A program made the position numbers and the translations under genes. A stretch of 64,000 nt of DNA, taken from the NCBI RefSeq assembly GCF_000002875.2, contig NC_009403.2, forward strand, positions 96,001 through 160,000, read 5' to 3'. Within the stretch, counting starts at the first letter, position 1. Each line of letters starts with the position of its first letter. The notes under the pieces are model-generated. The model was given only the letters and a program-made list of their open reading frames with translations, was not told the origin of the DNA and made no database searches. Shown here piece after piece: positions 43,601-55,200 of this stretch. The DNA is from Leishmania infantum JPCM5 (taxonomy: Eukaryota > Euglenozoa > Kinetoplastea > Trypanosomatida > Trypanosomatidae).

Positions 43601-46181
43601 GGCCGACGTGGAGACGTGCGAGGGTGTGGAAGGGGTGAGTCAGGGGCGGATGACAGGCCGCACCGCAATCGCCGAAACGGCTTCGCCGGTGGTGCTCGGC
43701 TCCGCTGCCGCTTCGGCAACAGCAGCGTCCACCGCGCGAGAGTTGAACCAAACGCGCAGCAGCTGCAGAGGTACTCAAGTCCCTTCTGTGGACTCTGTGC
43801 TGCCGTCGTCCGTCTCGCCCTCAATAGGCAAGCGGTCCAACGCGTCGAGTCTGCCCGTCAACTGCATTCAAGAAGGGCAGGGGAGGCAGGAGGAGCCGCT
43901 CCGCAAGCAGGCCGAGATGCACGTGAATCCCACGGCCGCCGCCGCCGTGTCTGTGGCACATGAGAGCAACGGAATCTCACCACATCGGTACTACCGAGCC
44001 CTCACGGAGGCAAAATGCCTCGTGCGTCACGTTCACGGCGTCGATGGGGTGGAGCGGGAGGTGGACAACGACTCCATGGACTTGGTCGTGTACGCTGGCA
44101 TGCACCTGATGGGTTGGTTGGAGGTGGTGAGTCTGCTGGGCTGCGGCAGCTTTGGTCAAGTATTCCTTTGCAAGGACTTGCGCATCTGCGACGGCCACTT
44201 TGTCCACCCAAGCGAGATCGAGGGCGAGGACTACGAGTATTGGAACTGCTCCCACGCCTACCTCCCCTTCAGCAGCGTCGACGCCGTGCCGACGCATCGG
44301 CCGCTTGTCGCCGTCAAGGTGGTGAAAAGCGTGCCGCTGCTGGAGCAGCAGTCGGTTCTAGAGGCGGAGATGCTTGTACTGATCGGAGCGCAGACCGCGC
44401 TACCTCCGGCGAACGCAGCGGAGGAGGCTCGTGAGTCGGCCATCCCGGCATTCGCAGCCGCCACAGGTGGTCGAATTGGCGTCAATGAGCCACCGCCGGC
44501 GGATCCACGCTGCGCCAACATCGCAAAGGTGCTCGCCGACGGCATCTGCTACGGCCATCACTGCATTGTGATGGAGAGGTACGGCGCGAACCTGTACGAG
44601 TACATCGCCGCGAACGATCACCGTGGGCTTCCCATGTACCAAATCCGCTCTATCGGCGCACAGCTCTTCTCCGCTCTCTCGCTCGTGCACGAGGAGTGCC
44701 ACATCATCCACGCTGACATCAAGCCAGAGAATGTGCTGCTGACGCTTGACTCAGGCAGAGGCACACTGCGGGTGACGGACGAGCCGTCGCCCATAACCGC
44801 TGCCACAGCAGCCGCGACGCCCCCCGCTGAGGCCATGAGCAATAGCAACGCCAGCACCACTGCAGTGGCGACCAAGACCCCGCGTAGCGTCCCACAGCAA
44901 AATGCGTTTGCTGAGGCTGCGCACCGCTCTCCGAGCAGCACGTCGCCAAATGCCGAACCGCCGTGGCACCAGCAGCGCACCGAGTCTGCGGCGTCGTCGT
45001 CCGCTTCGCCCTCGCTGCCGGCAGAGCGCTCGCACACCGCGCGAGTCGGCCCTGGCGCTGTCGCGCGGCAGCGGCTCGGCTTTAAGGGGAAGCGCCGAAA
45101 CTCGAACACCCTCCTGGACCTCTCCTCCTCGCCGATGACGCTCGCGACGTACAAGGGTCACAGTTTGTGCCACCTCCGCTCAAGCTCGGCCAGCCGCGCC
45201 ACCATTGTGGAGCAAACAGACATGCCGACCCCCGAGCCGCGCCGCATGCACATGCTGAGCCAGTCTTCCGCTCTTGTCACCAGTGCCGCGAGCGGCATGT
45301 CGTTGCAAAGCCTTGGCGGTGGTGGTGCCGGCAGTTACAGTCGTCACATGATGCAAGCACCTGCTGCGCCCGTGGAGGAGGCGCCGGCGGTGCCAGTAGC
45401 ACCGGCTGCTTCGCACCTGCACGTTCGGCTCATTGATTTTAGCTCCAGCTGCTACGACGGTGGCCCGTTTTACCAATACATCCAGTCCCGCTACTATCGT
45501 GCACCGGAGGTAATTATAGGGGCGCCGTACAACTCTGCAATCGATGTGTGGTCGACTGGCTGCTTGCTTGCGGAGCTGCTGCTGGGCATGCCGCTGCTCC
45601 CCGGCTGCAACGATCACCACCAGCTCTCGCTCGTGGAGGAGATGATTGAGCCGCTGCCCGACTACCTGGTAGAGGATGGAGACAACGCCGACTTGTTTTA
45701 CATCGTAGCAGCGCCGGGGGGCGAGGGTAGTACCGATGCCGCGCTGCCTCGTGCGCCAGCAGCTGCAGCGCCCGGCGCAACTGCGTCAGCGACGCTGCAG
45801 CAGCCTCGGTCGTTTGCTTTGCGCACACGCGAGAACTACCTGGAGGTCACCGGCAGCGAGCCGCTGCAGTACCGCCGCTACTTCACGTACCAGACTCTGC
45901 AGGAGCTGGTGCGGCACTGCCCTTTGACGCTCGAGGAGCGGCGCATGAGCAACGGGCTACATCCGTACGTGTCAGCCAACGAGTCCTCCGCGATACCCCC
46001 CGATGCGACGCCGTCGCTGTCGGTGCGATCAGACATGATGAAGCAGCGCTACTTGCTCTTCGATTTGCTGCGACGTCTCCTTCAGACGGACTCGAAACTG
46101 CGCCCCACCGCCGCCCAGGCACTCCAGCACCCGTTCTTCAGCTCGCTTCCACCGTATTTCAAGACCTTTGCGCTCGACTGA
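40605..46181 (+). CDS. Atypical DYRK-family (CMGC) protein kinase, 1858 aa
   Basis: A very large kinase with its catalytic domain in the last ~680 residues. The first ~1150 residues are Ser/Thr/Ala/Gly-rich and probably disordered, with an Asp run near 438-446. In the catalytic part the Gly-rich loop is GCGSFGQV (1179-1186), preceding VAVK with Lys1238. The catalytic loop is HADIKPEN (1369-1376), HAD in place of HRD/HCD. The metal-binding motif is DFS (1611-1613) in place of DFG. The activation segment [13 protein letters not shown] (1623-1635) is diagnostic of DYRKs, with Tyr1625 at the autophosphorylated position. About 225 low-complexity residues are inserted between the catalytic loop and DFS, with another insert near 1700-1730. 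From memory, T. brucei has an atypical DYRK in stumpy-form quorum sensing with similar deviations; orthology is likely but unchecked. Start is the first ATG after the acceptor. A SIDER2-like element begins 110 nt after the stop. Confidence 0.93.
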   Translation: MPSSNLVTDAYHNTELAINVFFSIHTDANPVMGRKATKASVVPIAASLLPANAAVMIDDDLTPGVADFGATTEPAVRSPSSVEREVFENSIADIGGGGALSQSVVSRRDMSLADISRMRLEGCRARHTLFAATTSLRGSMASSLRSTSGSPMLPLTGRVRDHAGICGETTSAAISAVSQAPAWSSLNGLGRSFNRRSSMLSVRTNALDTSIAILQHMAHDTAARAEAACNAQSLAGTPSTATSACGSVALPSLQPTQPYPEDTHAGARGYKVVGSGNTASVEDSCSGSGQHTPVLHTVHTRQFTSASDSSSPLNSLSESELCSGHLRAGGRSHLSAQASATHLTGSGGVAKAASDLQHSSPRSHPDGSPLAARRQTIATADHRAPHHSVAVAATEVALPSAQNQTTDVSVYNHDFQHIVPLEVKEALQRNMRPICEDDDDDDDDALLHDGLSAPTPPPLTSFANVTHSMYEDTCHLDTPSNYVRTRGTGSVGGAGTEIADAPFSFPPSTLHAPSRLFASPNAPALQTATSSMIAWQTGGTGGAKSIRPFDSDTAETLAAGLSISGTGVPFQAWKFPSLGKPNSASSLRKTSLGENGNAEALPEGAVGGAAAVHQPTVPLSEHCSHPTRETLMPGSPQRQCSESPPLTRNGLQATSKHITLKTAATPCSSVAVGALSGSGDVGPRAASLLSGVDGTHRTSSVVHGTPMRTNDGAGGRFVQPAVAQGSPSSAAGSLSAAADSSNTRKLEMMYTVYERLLHARPPDNSFPEATPRSLQTLTSRSLTEEVTPPLDTSPSPPAAQQAPQSGAAGAGFEAMSQGDCSPSMSYSGALSRSAGYYSFGKRISLSHPNKQTLPHQFLGSAANLHAMSSPPRVAMIGTPAVADMIVASNGNSSGSAMAFSSTARARRRTLDLSVLQRIDSRPLLQSTLFLQNNLHSICEAQARFARKERAEDAGSAEQRNAISLSPSKAAVSVAVKPVPQYTVPLEEQSAAGVPSPASVADVETCEGVEGVSQGRMTGRTAIAETASPVVLGSAAASATAASTARELNQTRSSCRGTQVPSVDSVLPSSVSPSIGKRSNASSLPVNCIQEGQGRQEEPLRKQAEMHVNPTAAAAVSVAHESNGISPHRYYRALTEAKCLVRHVHGVDGVEREVDNDSMDLVVYAGMHLMGWLEVVSLLGCGSFGQVFLCKDLRICDGHFVHPSEIEGEDYEYWNCSHAYLPFSSVDAVPTHRPLVAVKVVKSVPLLEQQSVLEAEMLVLIGAQTALPPANAAEEARESAIPAFAAATGGRIGVNEPPPADPRCANIAKVLADGICYGHHCIVMERYGANLYEYIAANDHRGLPMYQIRSIGAQLFSALSLVHEECHIIHADIKPENVLLTLDSGRGTLRVTDEPSPITAATAAATPPAEAMSNSNASTTAVATKTPRSVPQQNAFAEAAHRSPSSTSPNAEPPWHQQRTESAASSSASPSLPAERSHTARVGPGAVARQRLGFKGKRRNSNTLLDLSSSPMTLATYKGHSLCHLRSSSASRATIVEQTDMPTPEPRRMHMLSQSSALVTSAASGMSLQSLGGGGAGSYSRHMMQAPAAPVEEAPAVPVAPAASHLHVRLIDFSSSCYDGGPFYQYIQSRYYRAPEVIIGAPYNSAIDVWSTGCLLAELLLGMPLLPGCNDHHQLSLVEEMIEPLPDYLVEDGDNADLFYIVAAPGGEGSTDAALPRAPAAAAPGATASATLQQPRSFALRTRENYLEVTGSEPLQYRRYFTYQTLQELVRHCPLTLEERRMSNGLHPYVSANESSAIPPDATPSLSVRSDMMKQRYLLFDLLRRLLQTDSKLRPTAAQALQHPFFSSLPPYFKTFALD

Positions 46182-46290
46182 GAAGCCTCACTGGCGGTGG
46201 TAATGGTGCACCTTCCCGAGTACGTGCGTGCTCTCGTAGTGGCTGGTGCTGATGCGGGTGCCCCGATGTGGACAAGGAAAGATGGCGGCA

Positions 46291-46835
46291 CCCCTCAACG
46301 CGTGGCATCTCAGGGTCTGGCACACCCGCCCTCTGTGGGGCAGCTGAGTAGCCCCCCGCCCGTGTCCCCCGCCAGTGCCGAAGCACTTCTGCTGCTGGTA
46401 GGGCCAGGCACCTACGGCGTGTGGGAGGTCAGAGCGATGCAGCGCCACTGATGTCGGCATCCAGGTCGTATATAACGCTGCGCCGGAGCGATCTGCGACT
46501 GTGAACACGACTGTGCCATCCATATGGTAGGCGACGTGTGAGCGTGACTCGAGCGTATCTCGCCCGGCCCTCACTGCCCTGCTGGTGGGGTGGGGCGCCT
46601 GTGTGCCACCCGGAGGGTGATGCGCCGGGTGGCGAGCAGCACAATGGGAAGCGACTGTGAGGCAGCCTGCTTGGTGGGCGGGTGGGCAGAGTTTGAGGCA
46701 GAGACGGCGCTCCGATGACTGTGTCGGCGCATTGCTGTAACGCGCTTCTAGCGCTGCTTCGCACCGCGCGGAATGGGGGCCTGTGGCAGGCCGGGCGATG
46801 GAGTGGTGTGACGTTCCGCTCGTGCTGTATGGCGG
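46291..46835 (+). mobile_element. SIDER2-like degenerate retroposon, copy B
   Basis: Same 545-bp unit and orientation as 23961-24505. Differences are clustered near the 5' end (for example AGAGCGATGCAGCGCCACTG against AGAGCGACTTATCGCTACTG in copy A). An A-rich 3' end follows at 46836-46865. It lies only 110 nt after the DYRK stop codon, so it should be in that gene's 3' UTR, where SIDER2 elements are known to shorten mRNA half-life. The unit is non-coding. Confidence 0.85.
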
Positions 46836-49800
46836 CTAATGAAGGCCTTGTAAAAGAAATTGACAGGATTGGGAAGTGTGGAGGCGTGTGTGTTTGCTTT
46901 GTATGTATGATTTGAATGAGGGTGACTGTGTGCCTCATGTTATGATGTCCGTCCAGCCATTTTTTCCTGTGTGTTTGCGCGTGCGTGTCTTCTTCGGTGG
47001 TGCGGTGGGGGGTTCCTGTTCGCTTCCTTCTTTCCTATTTTTTTAGGGGTTTCGCTTTCGTAGATGAGCTGTAATTTGGTTCCGTTTTTTGGGTCTTCCT
47101 CTCTCTTTCACTGTCACTCGCTCGTTTCCCTTTTTGTGTTCGGTGCGCGTACGCGTATGCGCTTGCCACGTGATGGCGAGGACCTGTCACGTCTCCAAGT
47201 ATGTATGTATCATGTATATATACTTGTGTGTGTGCCGACCATGCACGTGTACAGTTGTCTGGCGTTCTCGTCTGTGCATTTAAGTTTCCCGTCTCTCTCA
47301 CTCTGACTCGACTTTATATATATATATATCCCTTGCCCCCCCCCCACGTACACACACATCGCCTCTTTTTTTTTTCTGCCTTATTGTTGTTTAGCGTACT
47401 CGTTTTCGTGTTCGGTCACGCAGCCTCAGCGGAGCGTGTGCAGAGGAAACGGCCTCGTGAGTCATGCGCCGCCACACGCGCTGCCCTTCCTGTTCCCACG
47501 CGTGCTCCACGTCCTTTCCATGAAGGCAGAGGGGTGGGGAAAGGGGGGCCTTCCACGCGAGCAGCGATGAAAAAGGAAGACGATTTGCGCAAGGGAGGGA
47601 TTGGCACGGTCTGCAGACACGCTTACGCGCATACGCGGGCGCTCTTTAGCGCCCAACGCCCCGCCAACTCCTGAAAGGCTGCAAAGAAGAAGCAAGAGAA
47701 AAGGGGAAGAAATTCGTACAAGCCGCTTTTTCAGTGGCGCCGTCGTTGGACAGCAGTTGCACTCTGCGGCAATCTACAGCTCGGCGGCTCATTGTTGCCC
47801 TCCTCAGTTTTATTCCCTTGGCTAGGAAGCGTGCAAGGTTTTCAGATGCTACACCAACCATAGTTTCTCTCGCCCTTCTCTACCTTCGCCGCACGCGCGT
47901 GCACCGGCAGCTCGAGTAACTCTTTTCTTCCCTCTCGGTGACGCGCCTTTGAAGAGGTGTATCACACACGGTTTCCGCACCGTATCAAGACGATCGTGTC
48001 TGCTCACTCGTCCACTCCTCCCGCCCCACCCCCTGTGCGCCGTCTGCCTCTTTTCTGTTTCGAGCAAACAATCGAACACGACTGCGCGGACTCCGTCGAC
48101 GACACCCGAACCTCGCACAACACGCTTCACGGTACACTGCACTTCACCATCCCTCCACTCGACCGCGCTGTTCCCTGTGTTGCCCTCCCTCTCTCCCCCG
48201 CTTCTGTTTGCTGCGGTCAGCGAGAAGGAAAGAAATAGAGAAGTCGTCTATCTTTCTCTCTCTCCGCCGGGACAGAGAAGAAAAAGGAAAACACGAAAAC
48301 GAAAGAGGAAGACATCGCACTCAAAGTAGAGTAGCGGCCCTCTCCCTCCCCTCTCCTTCCACGACACACTCATCACGGGGGAGGTGAGCCGAAGCCAAGG
48401 ATCTTCTTGATCCTTTTGTGCTCTTTATTTTGGTGTGCTGCTACGGGAGGTTGTACCGCCCCTTTTGCTTTTTGTTGTGAAGTGGAGAGGAAGACGTCGA
48501 CTTGTGCCCCTCCCCCTCCCCCTGTCCTACGCTTTCCCATTGAGGCACATCTACCTTGCTCTTCGATCGCCGCGTGACGAACTTGCGTGCGCAGGGGGGG
48601 TTCAAAGGAGAAAGGGAAGCGAAAGTCAACAACCGCAAAAAGGGGAGGGGGCGATCGCCTGGGATCATCAGAGGTTGTTCTCCTTCCCCTCCTTCCTCCA
48701 CAAAGCCGGTTTGATCACTGAGACTCTTGCTTCCTCTCTCTTTGGTTTTTGTGCCTGTGCCTGTGTCTCTTAGGTGGGCGACGGTTGCGTAGGGCGCCCA
48801 ACTCAGGATCTTAAACACGTACAGAATACAGGAGACACTCCACGACAGGTAAGACACGCCCGCTTTTCACTCATCGTGTGCGTGTGTGTTTGTCTGGCTC
48901 TCCCCCTCTCCCTCTCCGTGCGTGTTTTCTTTCCGTTAAACTCCCTTTGGTTCTCTTGTTTCAACTCTGCGCTCTCACTTGCTTGTCGATCGACTCACCC
49001 ACCCCCTCCCCCTCCAACGTTGACACAGAGACACGCGGGGGTGGGCTCTCCCCTCCCCTCCCTCTTCTCCACTCTCACAGCCCTCCGCCACACCCCATTT
49101 CCTTCCTCATCTTACGTCTTCTATAATCACTGCCACACCCGATCTCTCTGGTTCTCTCTCGGCGCGTGTGTGCGCGTGTGTGCTTGGGTCTTCTTATTTT
49201 ATAGTTTCGCCCTTTTTGCGTTCGCTTTGAAGCGCCCCGGTGCCGTTGTTTCTGATCTGCTGCTGCTTCGTTTCTCCCTCGTCCTCTCCCCGCTCTCCGT
49301 GACCTCATGTATGAACTCTGCGCCTGGCTGTGTGCGCGTGCTTAACTGCTTCTCTCGGTTGCATTCGTGCGTGATTTCCCGCCTATTTTTCTTACTTTTG
49401 GGCACACCTGTGAAACGAAGAGAGAGAGAGACGACTTTCTGTCCCCCCACCCACCACCACCACCACCAACCGCCCACGCTCTCTCCCGCCCAGCGAAGAC
49501 AAGCCCCTCTCCGTTCGCCTTTCCTTCGGGCCTCTGTCCCTCTCTGAGGGAGTCTCCTACGAGGCGTTCGCCGCTTCTTCACATACGCACCGTAACGCTC
49601 ACTCACCCGTCCCCCTCCCCACACACATACGCGCTCGCTGCTCCCTGTTACACAGCATATCTGACCATCCCTCACGGCTTCTCGCTTCCAACAAACACGT
49701 GCAAACACAGCTATACTTGTGGTTTACTCTTCTCCCACGTTGTTCTCTTTTTTTTTTCTTCGTTTCTGCTGTTGTGCTCTTACCATAATCACGTGTGCGT

Positions 49801-51922
49801 GTGTCTGTGTCGCGGGGTGCGTGGTGCAACTCTGCGCGGCTCGCTGGTGCTCGTCTTGATTTCGGAACGAAAAGGGACCTTGCTCTTTATTTCCTGTGCA
49901 GGTGGTGCGCAGCCGAATCTTCGTGTTTGTCGCTTTTCGCTTCCTCTAAACATCGAGCTTGCGGGTCCAGCGTTCGACCACCGACAAGTACGCATTACAC
50001 TGTCTGCAACGCCCCCTTCCCTCCCACCTCTTCTTTTTTTTTTAGCTGTCTTCTTCGCTCTCCGCCGTCGATCTAGGCAAGTCACACAACCTTGCACAGC
50101 ACCCACGAAAGGCAGGACGAGGCGATTCAGGTACAAACCAGAGCTAGGAGAGCCAAGAAAATAAGAGCAACTAGAAAAAAAAAACAAGGAAAACGACAAC
50201 AACACGGCCACTCACGCACCCACACCGTGTTCGCAGGTATATACACTTCGTTTAGCGACGGAAAAAGAGAAACACATCTGCCTGAAAGAGGGAAGGCTCG
50301 TGCGGTGAGCGAGGTTCAGAGAGAAGGGGAGCAACAGCGAAACAGAGGAGGCGTAGTTCTGCATCCTTTCTCGAGAGGAAAGGAGATCAAATCTCTTTTC
50401 CTTCTCGTTTTGTGTTGCCCTCAAGTTCCGAGTGCGTGCGCCTGCGCTCTCTCTTTGTTTTGCCCCCACTCCCTCCTTTCTTTCTTCACCCGACGTGGAG
50501 GGAGAGGTTTGGCAGAAGTGCGTGAGCGATTCAAGTACGAGTCCACGTGAGCGCGTGTCTCCCTCTCTCTCGGTGTATGCGCGTGTGTGCGCGCATTCTC
50601 GTGCTCTCCGCTCTTTTTTTTTATGCCTCCAATCGTGAGAGAAGTCTCCAGGCTCTGTCTTGCTTGCGGGGACCGTGCGTGCGCGTGTTCGCCTCAGCTC
50701 CTCCATCTCCTTATGTGATTCAACCATTGACTGTTCTTTTGTTCTTTTTCGTGATTTTTTTTCTTCGCGTGCCCCGGATTATCATTACTTGTCCTTATCT
50801 ATACCTTTACTTCCTCCCCTACTCCCCGCTGTGTTTTCGTGTTTCTCTGCGTGCCCTCCTCGTCTTCCTCATTGGTGTTGTATTCATCATACCGTCTGCC
50901 GCACCTCACTTTTTCCCCCCATCTTCCCCCGCACAAGACAACAACAAACGAAAGACACACCCGCACACACACACACACACAAACACACACACAAACACAT
51001 CAACGACGGAAAAAAAAATAGCAACACCAAAGCGTGCGCACCTCGCTCTTCTCCCCCTCCCTTCTCTCTCCCTGGCCTACTTACCTCGCTCTCCATCGCC
51101 GTCTTTCTTCTTTTTGTTTGTTTGCTCGCCTTCATCGGCACACACACACACACACATACACTCCGTCTCTCCATCACATTTTTTTTGTGTTTTTGCTTGC
51201 TCTCTTTTCTTTCGCTTTTTTGCCATTTTGTTCACTACGTGTGTGTGTGTGTGTGCTGAGTGTGTATGTGTATGTGTGCGTGTGCGTGTGCGTGTGCGCG
51301 CGCGTAGCTCCGTGATTGGCCGTTGCTTTTACGCTGTTTCTTTCGCGGTTGTGGTTGCCGCCTCTTTTTTTTTTACGTCTTTTCGCTTTGTTTGCCAAGT
51401 CGCTCCCCCCCCCCTTCTTTCTCTCGGCTGCCTTTGCTGGCCTTTGAGTCCGAGTCACTTCTATGTACCTCTCTGCGTGAGTGTATATGTGACCTTCTAT
51501 ATTTTGCTGTTCGGTAGCGCTCACTGTTACACACGCCCTCTTGTTTTCTTTTCGTTCTTCTGCATAGTTACACGTCTCCTGCTGTTCTCCCTTTCTGCGC
51601 CTGTGCCGTTCGCTCTCCCCCCCCTCCTCCCTCCTCCACGACTGCCTGTGACTGGCGCATCTTTTTTTTTTTAATTTTTATTATTTTTCGTTTTCTCTTT
51701 TACGTTGTCACTTCCTCGCGTTTTTTGTTTGCTTTGCTGTATTTTTTTTTTCTTTTTCCATCTTTCCTCGACCTGTTTGTGTGTTGTGTGTGGGCCTCTC
51801 CACATTTTCTCCCGTCCCACTCTTCGCTTCCCAAACGAGGAAAAAAAACGAAAACGGGAAACGAAGCAGCCATCACTTCTGCGTTGCTGTGGCCTTGGAC
51901 AATACACGTACACCCAGACACC

Positions 51923-51963
51923 CAGACACACACACACACACGCAGATATATATATATATATAT
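51923..51963. repeat. Compound (CA)n(TA)n microsatellite
   Basis: About nine CA units, a short CGCAG bridge, then about nine TA units, 320 nt upstream of the next start codon. Confidence 0.9.
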
Positions 51964-52122
51964 GCATAGATAAGGAGATAACACACATATAAAAGAACGT
52001 TGTACCGGTGGTGGCAGCGCCTTGATCTCGTACCGCTGCTCTTTTTCTTTTTGTGTTGTTCTTCCTGTTCTTGTAATCCTCCCCTTCCCTCCTCTCTCAC
52101 TCTCCGTTTCTCGTTGTGCTTT

Positions 52123-52124
52123 AG
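52123..52124 (+). promoter_or_regulatory. Candidate spliced-leader acceptor AG
   Basis: AG at the end of a ~90-nt almost pure C/T tract (52030-52122), the best-looking acceptor in the window. The first ATG downstream is 52281. Confidence 0.6.
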
Positions 52125-52280
52125 TCTTTGTGCGTATACTGGCGACCGCACGCGCGTTTGTCAGTCTTGTGCGCTCCTTCACGCGGAGCACACATACTGC
52201 AGGCCCACACCGCTGCTGTGCAGCAACGGAGGGCTGTTTCTAGAGGTTTAGTGGTCGTCACTAATCTGCAACAAGAAGGG

Positions 52281-55200
52281 ATGCCTGCCTTGTCCTCTGG
52301 CGCCGTGGAGAAGAGGAAGTCGCCGTTGCCGGTCGATTGTGTGCAACTGGCCAAGGATTCAGTAAGGCACTCGGGATCGCGGAGGGGTAGTGCCGCGTCA
52401 TGGCTGCACCCGCTGTCGTCCACCGAGGTACCCGTCTCGGACCTTCCACACAATCCGCTCTTTTCCCGACATGGAGTTCAGCTGACCAACAGCGACGACA
52501 TTGTTGTCGGTGGTGGCGGCGCCGGATCCTCGAGCCTGCTCTCCGCAACGGAGATCTCGCCCATGCAAATACGTGAAGCCAGCGGCTGTAAGTCGCGACT
52601 CGACGGCTCCAGCATCACCTCCAGCGGCAAGCGAGAAGCCCGCAGCTGCCGCGGCTACTCACGGTTGACAGGGCTGCTAACCCGCCGAGGAGGTGACGGG
52701 AAATCACGCAAAAACGTCGCCGTCAGCAGCACCTCCCATTCAACGACGACATGCTCGGGAGGTGCACCGCAGGGCACCGTAATAGCCTCTCCCAGTGACG
52801 CAGCGGCGCGCAATCCTCTTCAGCCCTCCGGCAACACCAGCGGCGAGGCGGACCTTAGCGAGGACATGCGCCTGGATGACGGTGGGTGCGACTGGCCGTC
52901 CACGCCGTCGCCGAAGACCGCCTCCGTGTCACACAGGCGCGGGAGTAACAGCCCCAGCGGTGCCGTCAGTGTCGTACCATGGACGAGTGCCGTGAACAGC
53001 ACCATTCAGAGTCGCAGTCGGCGTGAACTTTGTGCCTCCCCGCTGGCTTCGCAGTCGTCCCGCGCCTCGCCGCACGCGACGCTGCGGCTTGACGGCGGCA
53101 GCGCTACGAACGGTGCGGGTCTCGACTCGAGCGGAGCGCAGTTCGTGCCTCTCGGGTCCTCCGATCTGGCGAATCGAAACGGCAGTCCGAACCGGCTGCA
53201 GCGATCTTACTGCAGCGGCGCTGATGACGACAAGACGACTACATCGTCCACTCTGCGGAATCGGTCTCACCGGCAGAAACTGATCAGCGCCAGCTCTCTC
53301 TCCACGTCAGCAAGTCAGAGCCTTCTCCAGCTTGGGAGCACACGCGCTTCCCAGGGACAGACGCCACGAAATACGGGTGACCCTGATGCCTCCGTGCATG
53401 TTTCAAAGAACGCGCGAAGCCTGCGAGACGCCAAGGTAGCGCTGCTGCGGCGCACGCAGCACGGGAACGTCCATTCCCTGCGCAGCTCTCGCACACACAG
53501 CTTTCGACGCAGTCAAAGCAACGCCAGCACCGGCGGCGGTGACCCGTTGTCGCAGCGCGCCACTAAGATACGTCCCAGCAGCCGAGAAAAGCGATCCACG
53601 AACAGCACTGCGGGTGCCCTCGCCGGTGGCGGCCGTGTCGGGTCAGCGCATTCCATCGCGGCGGTTGACGACGACGTGGTGCGCATCAGTGTGCCGCCAG
53701 CCGATTTGAACTCTCCGCTGAGACACTGGGACATGGACTTTCCCTTGGCTGCGGCGGTGCCTGACATGGGTAGCGGCAAGTCAGAGCACAATATCAGTGC
53801 CAGCGGGGCGCAGCGTCGATTCAGCCGCCCCGAGGACAACCCCCTGCTCGAGGTGATGGAGACGTCGAGCTGCGCTTCACAGGGCTGGTGCGAGGCTGGC
53901 AACGGCGCACCCTGGTGCCCCTCCACGGCGGAGCAGGCAACACGTAGTCGCATCGCGGCCGCTGCCAGTTCGTTGAGCAAGTCTATGGATCGCCGAACTA
54001 CTGCTTTGAGTCGTGGCGGGAGCCCCTTCCAGAGGTCCTCCAGCACCCGCCGCGGCACCTTCTACCCGCCTCGCATGCCGAGCGGCTTCTACTCACTCAG
54101 TCCGAACGGCGGCTACAGCAGCAGCACCGACAGCGAGGAGGAAATCCGGCTGCGAGAGCGGCACCGCAATCGCGTGGACGAGGTGCTGCGCCAGCTGAAC
54201 GCGCCGATGAGGTCGACGACCGTTGATGATAGATTGGCGGCGGCGAGTATGCGCAACAACTCCTCCTACCCCTCTGCGAGGGACGCGTCCGTCGGCGCCG
54301 ACGCATCGCAGGTAGACAATAACAACTCAAGCGCGTGGGCCGGCATTGGCGGCCTCGACTGGGGCGGCGGGCTCGTGGCGTTTTGTGCTTCTGCCACCGG
54401 CGGTGCCAACGCAAACATGAGCACGACCGTGAACGCCAACGGCGGTGGCGGCGGGGACGTTGGTGGGTGGCTCGGTGTGGGAGGTACGGCCACCACGGAG
54501 GACTGGTACACGCGCATGCGCAAAAAGTTGGAGGAGGAGAAGGCTGAGGCGGCGGCCGCCGCTGTAATGGCCAGCGATGCTAACTTCACCTCTGCAGCTC
54601 CTCCAAGTGAATCGGCGCCTACGGACACTCCCGCGGCGACCAGCCGGATCCATAACAAGGATTCCACGCAGTCAGAGATGCACATGCCCGCCATCGATCG
54701 CAACACGACGTGCAAAGGGCCTCTGCCCCTCCTTCGCTCCACCCGAAGCTCCCGCGCCCCCTCCGCGGCCCCTTCACATAGCAGCTTGCCGCCCGGAGCG
54801 CCGCAAGCGGCGCCGCCAATGTTGAACCAGACATTCAAGCCAAAAACTAGCCCAGCTGTGTCCTCGGCTGGTGAGCGCGTTGTGCGGCGCCTGCAACCAG
54901 GTATCCCCACGCGGATGCAGCTGAGCCACACATGCGCTGCGCTAGGCAGCGCCGATGGCGGGGCAGCTACCGCACACCCTCGCCCGCCGGGGGCAAGCGG
55001 CGCGGAAGAGGATTCTGCGGCAGCGAGGTCGCCTTCTAAACGTCTGTCGCTCAAAACAACCGCTGTGACGGTGCCTGCCAGCGCGGTCCAAACTGCAGAC
55101 AGCCCCAGAGCAGCACCGTTGCCCGAGCTGGAGGTCATTGAGCCGCGCCACCGCCTCAGCGCCCTCGATCCAGATGATGGCAGCGTCAGCAGCATGGGCG

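Larger units (their letters stand above)
46836..52280. other. 5.4-kb gene-free spacer
   Basis: The longest spacer in the window. It holds many pyrimidine tracts, a TA run (47315-47329), CA runs (about 50967-50998 and 51139-51155), a GT run (51237-51255), an A-run near 50173-50183 and a compound CA/TA run at 51923-51963. The frames of 150-375 codons here are Leu/Phe/Ser/Cys-rich readings of T/C-rich DNA. I found no RNA gene by eye. Several AG sites after pyrimidine tracts occur, so an unrecognised short transcript is possible. Confidence 0.6.

Noticed and set aside
48774..49547. 257-codon + strand frame
   Set aside because: Same pyrimidine-tract composition bias, with no protein-like features.
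50547..51674. 375-codon + strand frame with many hydrophobic residues
   Set aside because: It is a reading of a T/C-rich tract: Phe/Leu/Ser/Pro/His-rich with microsatellite-encoded Thr-His runs. It has no domain or plausible membrane topology.
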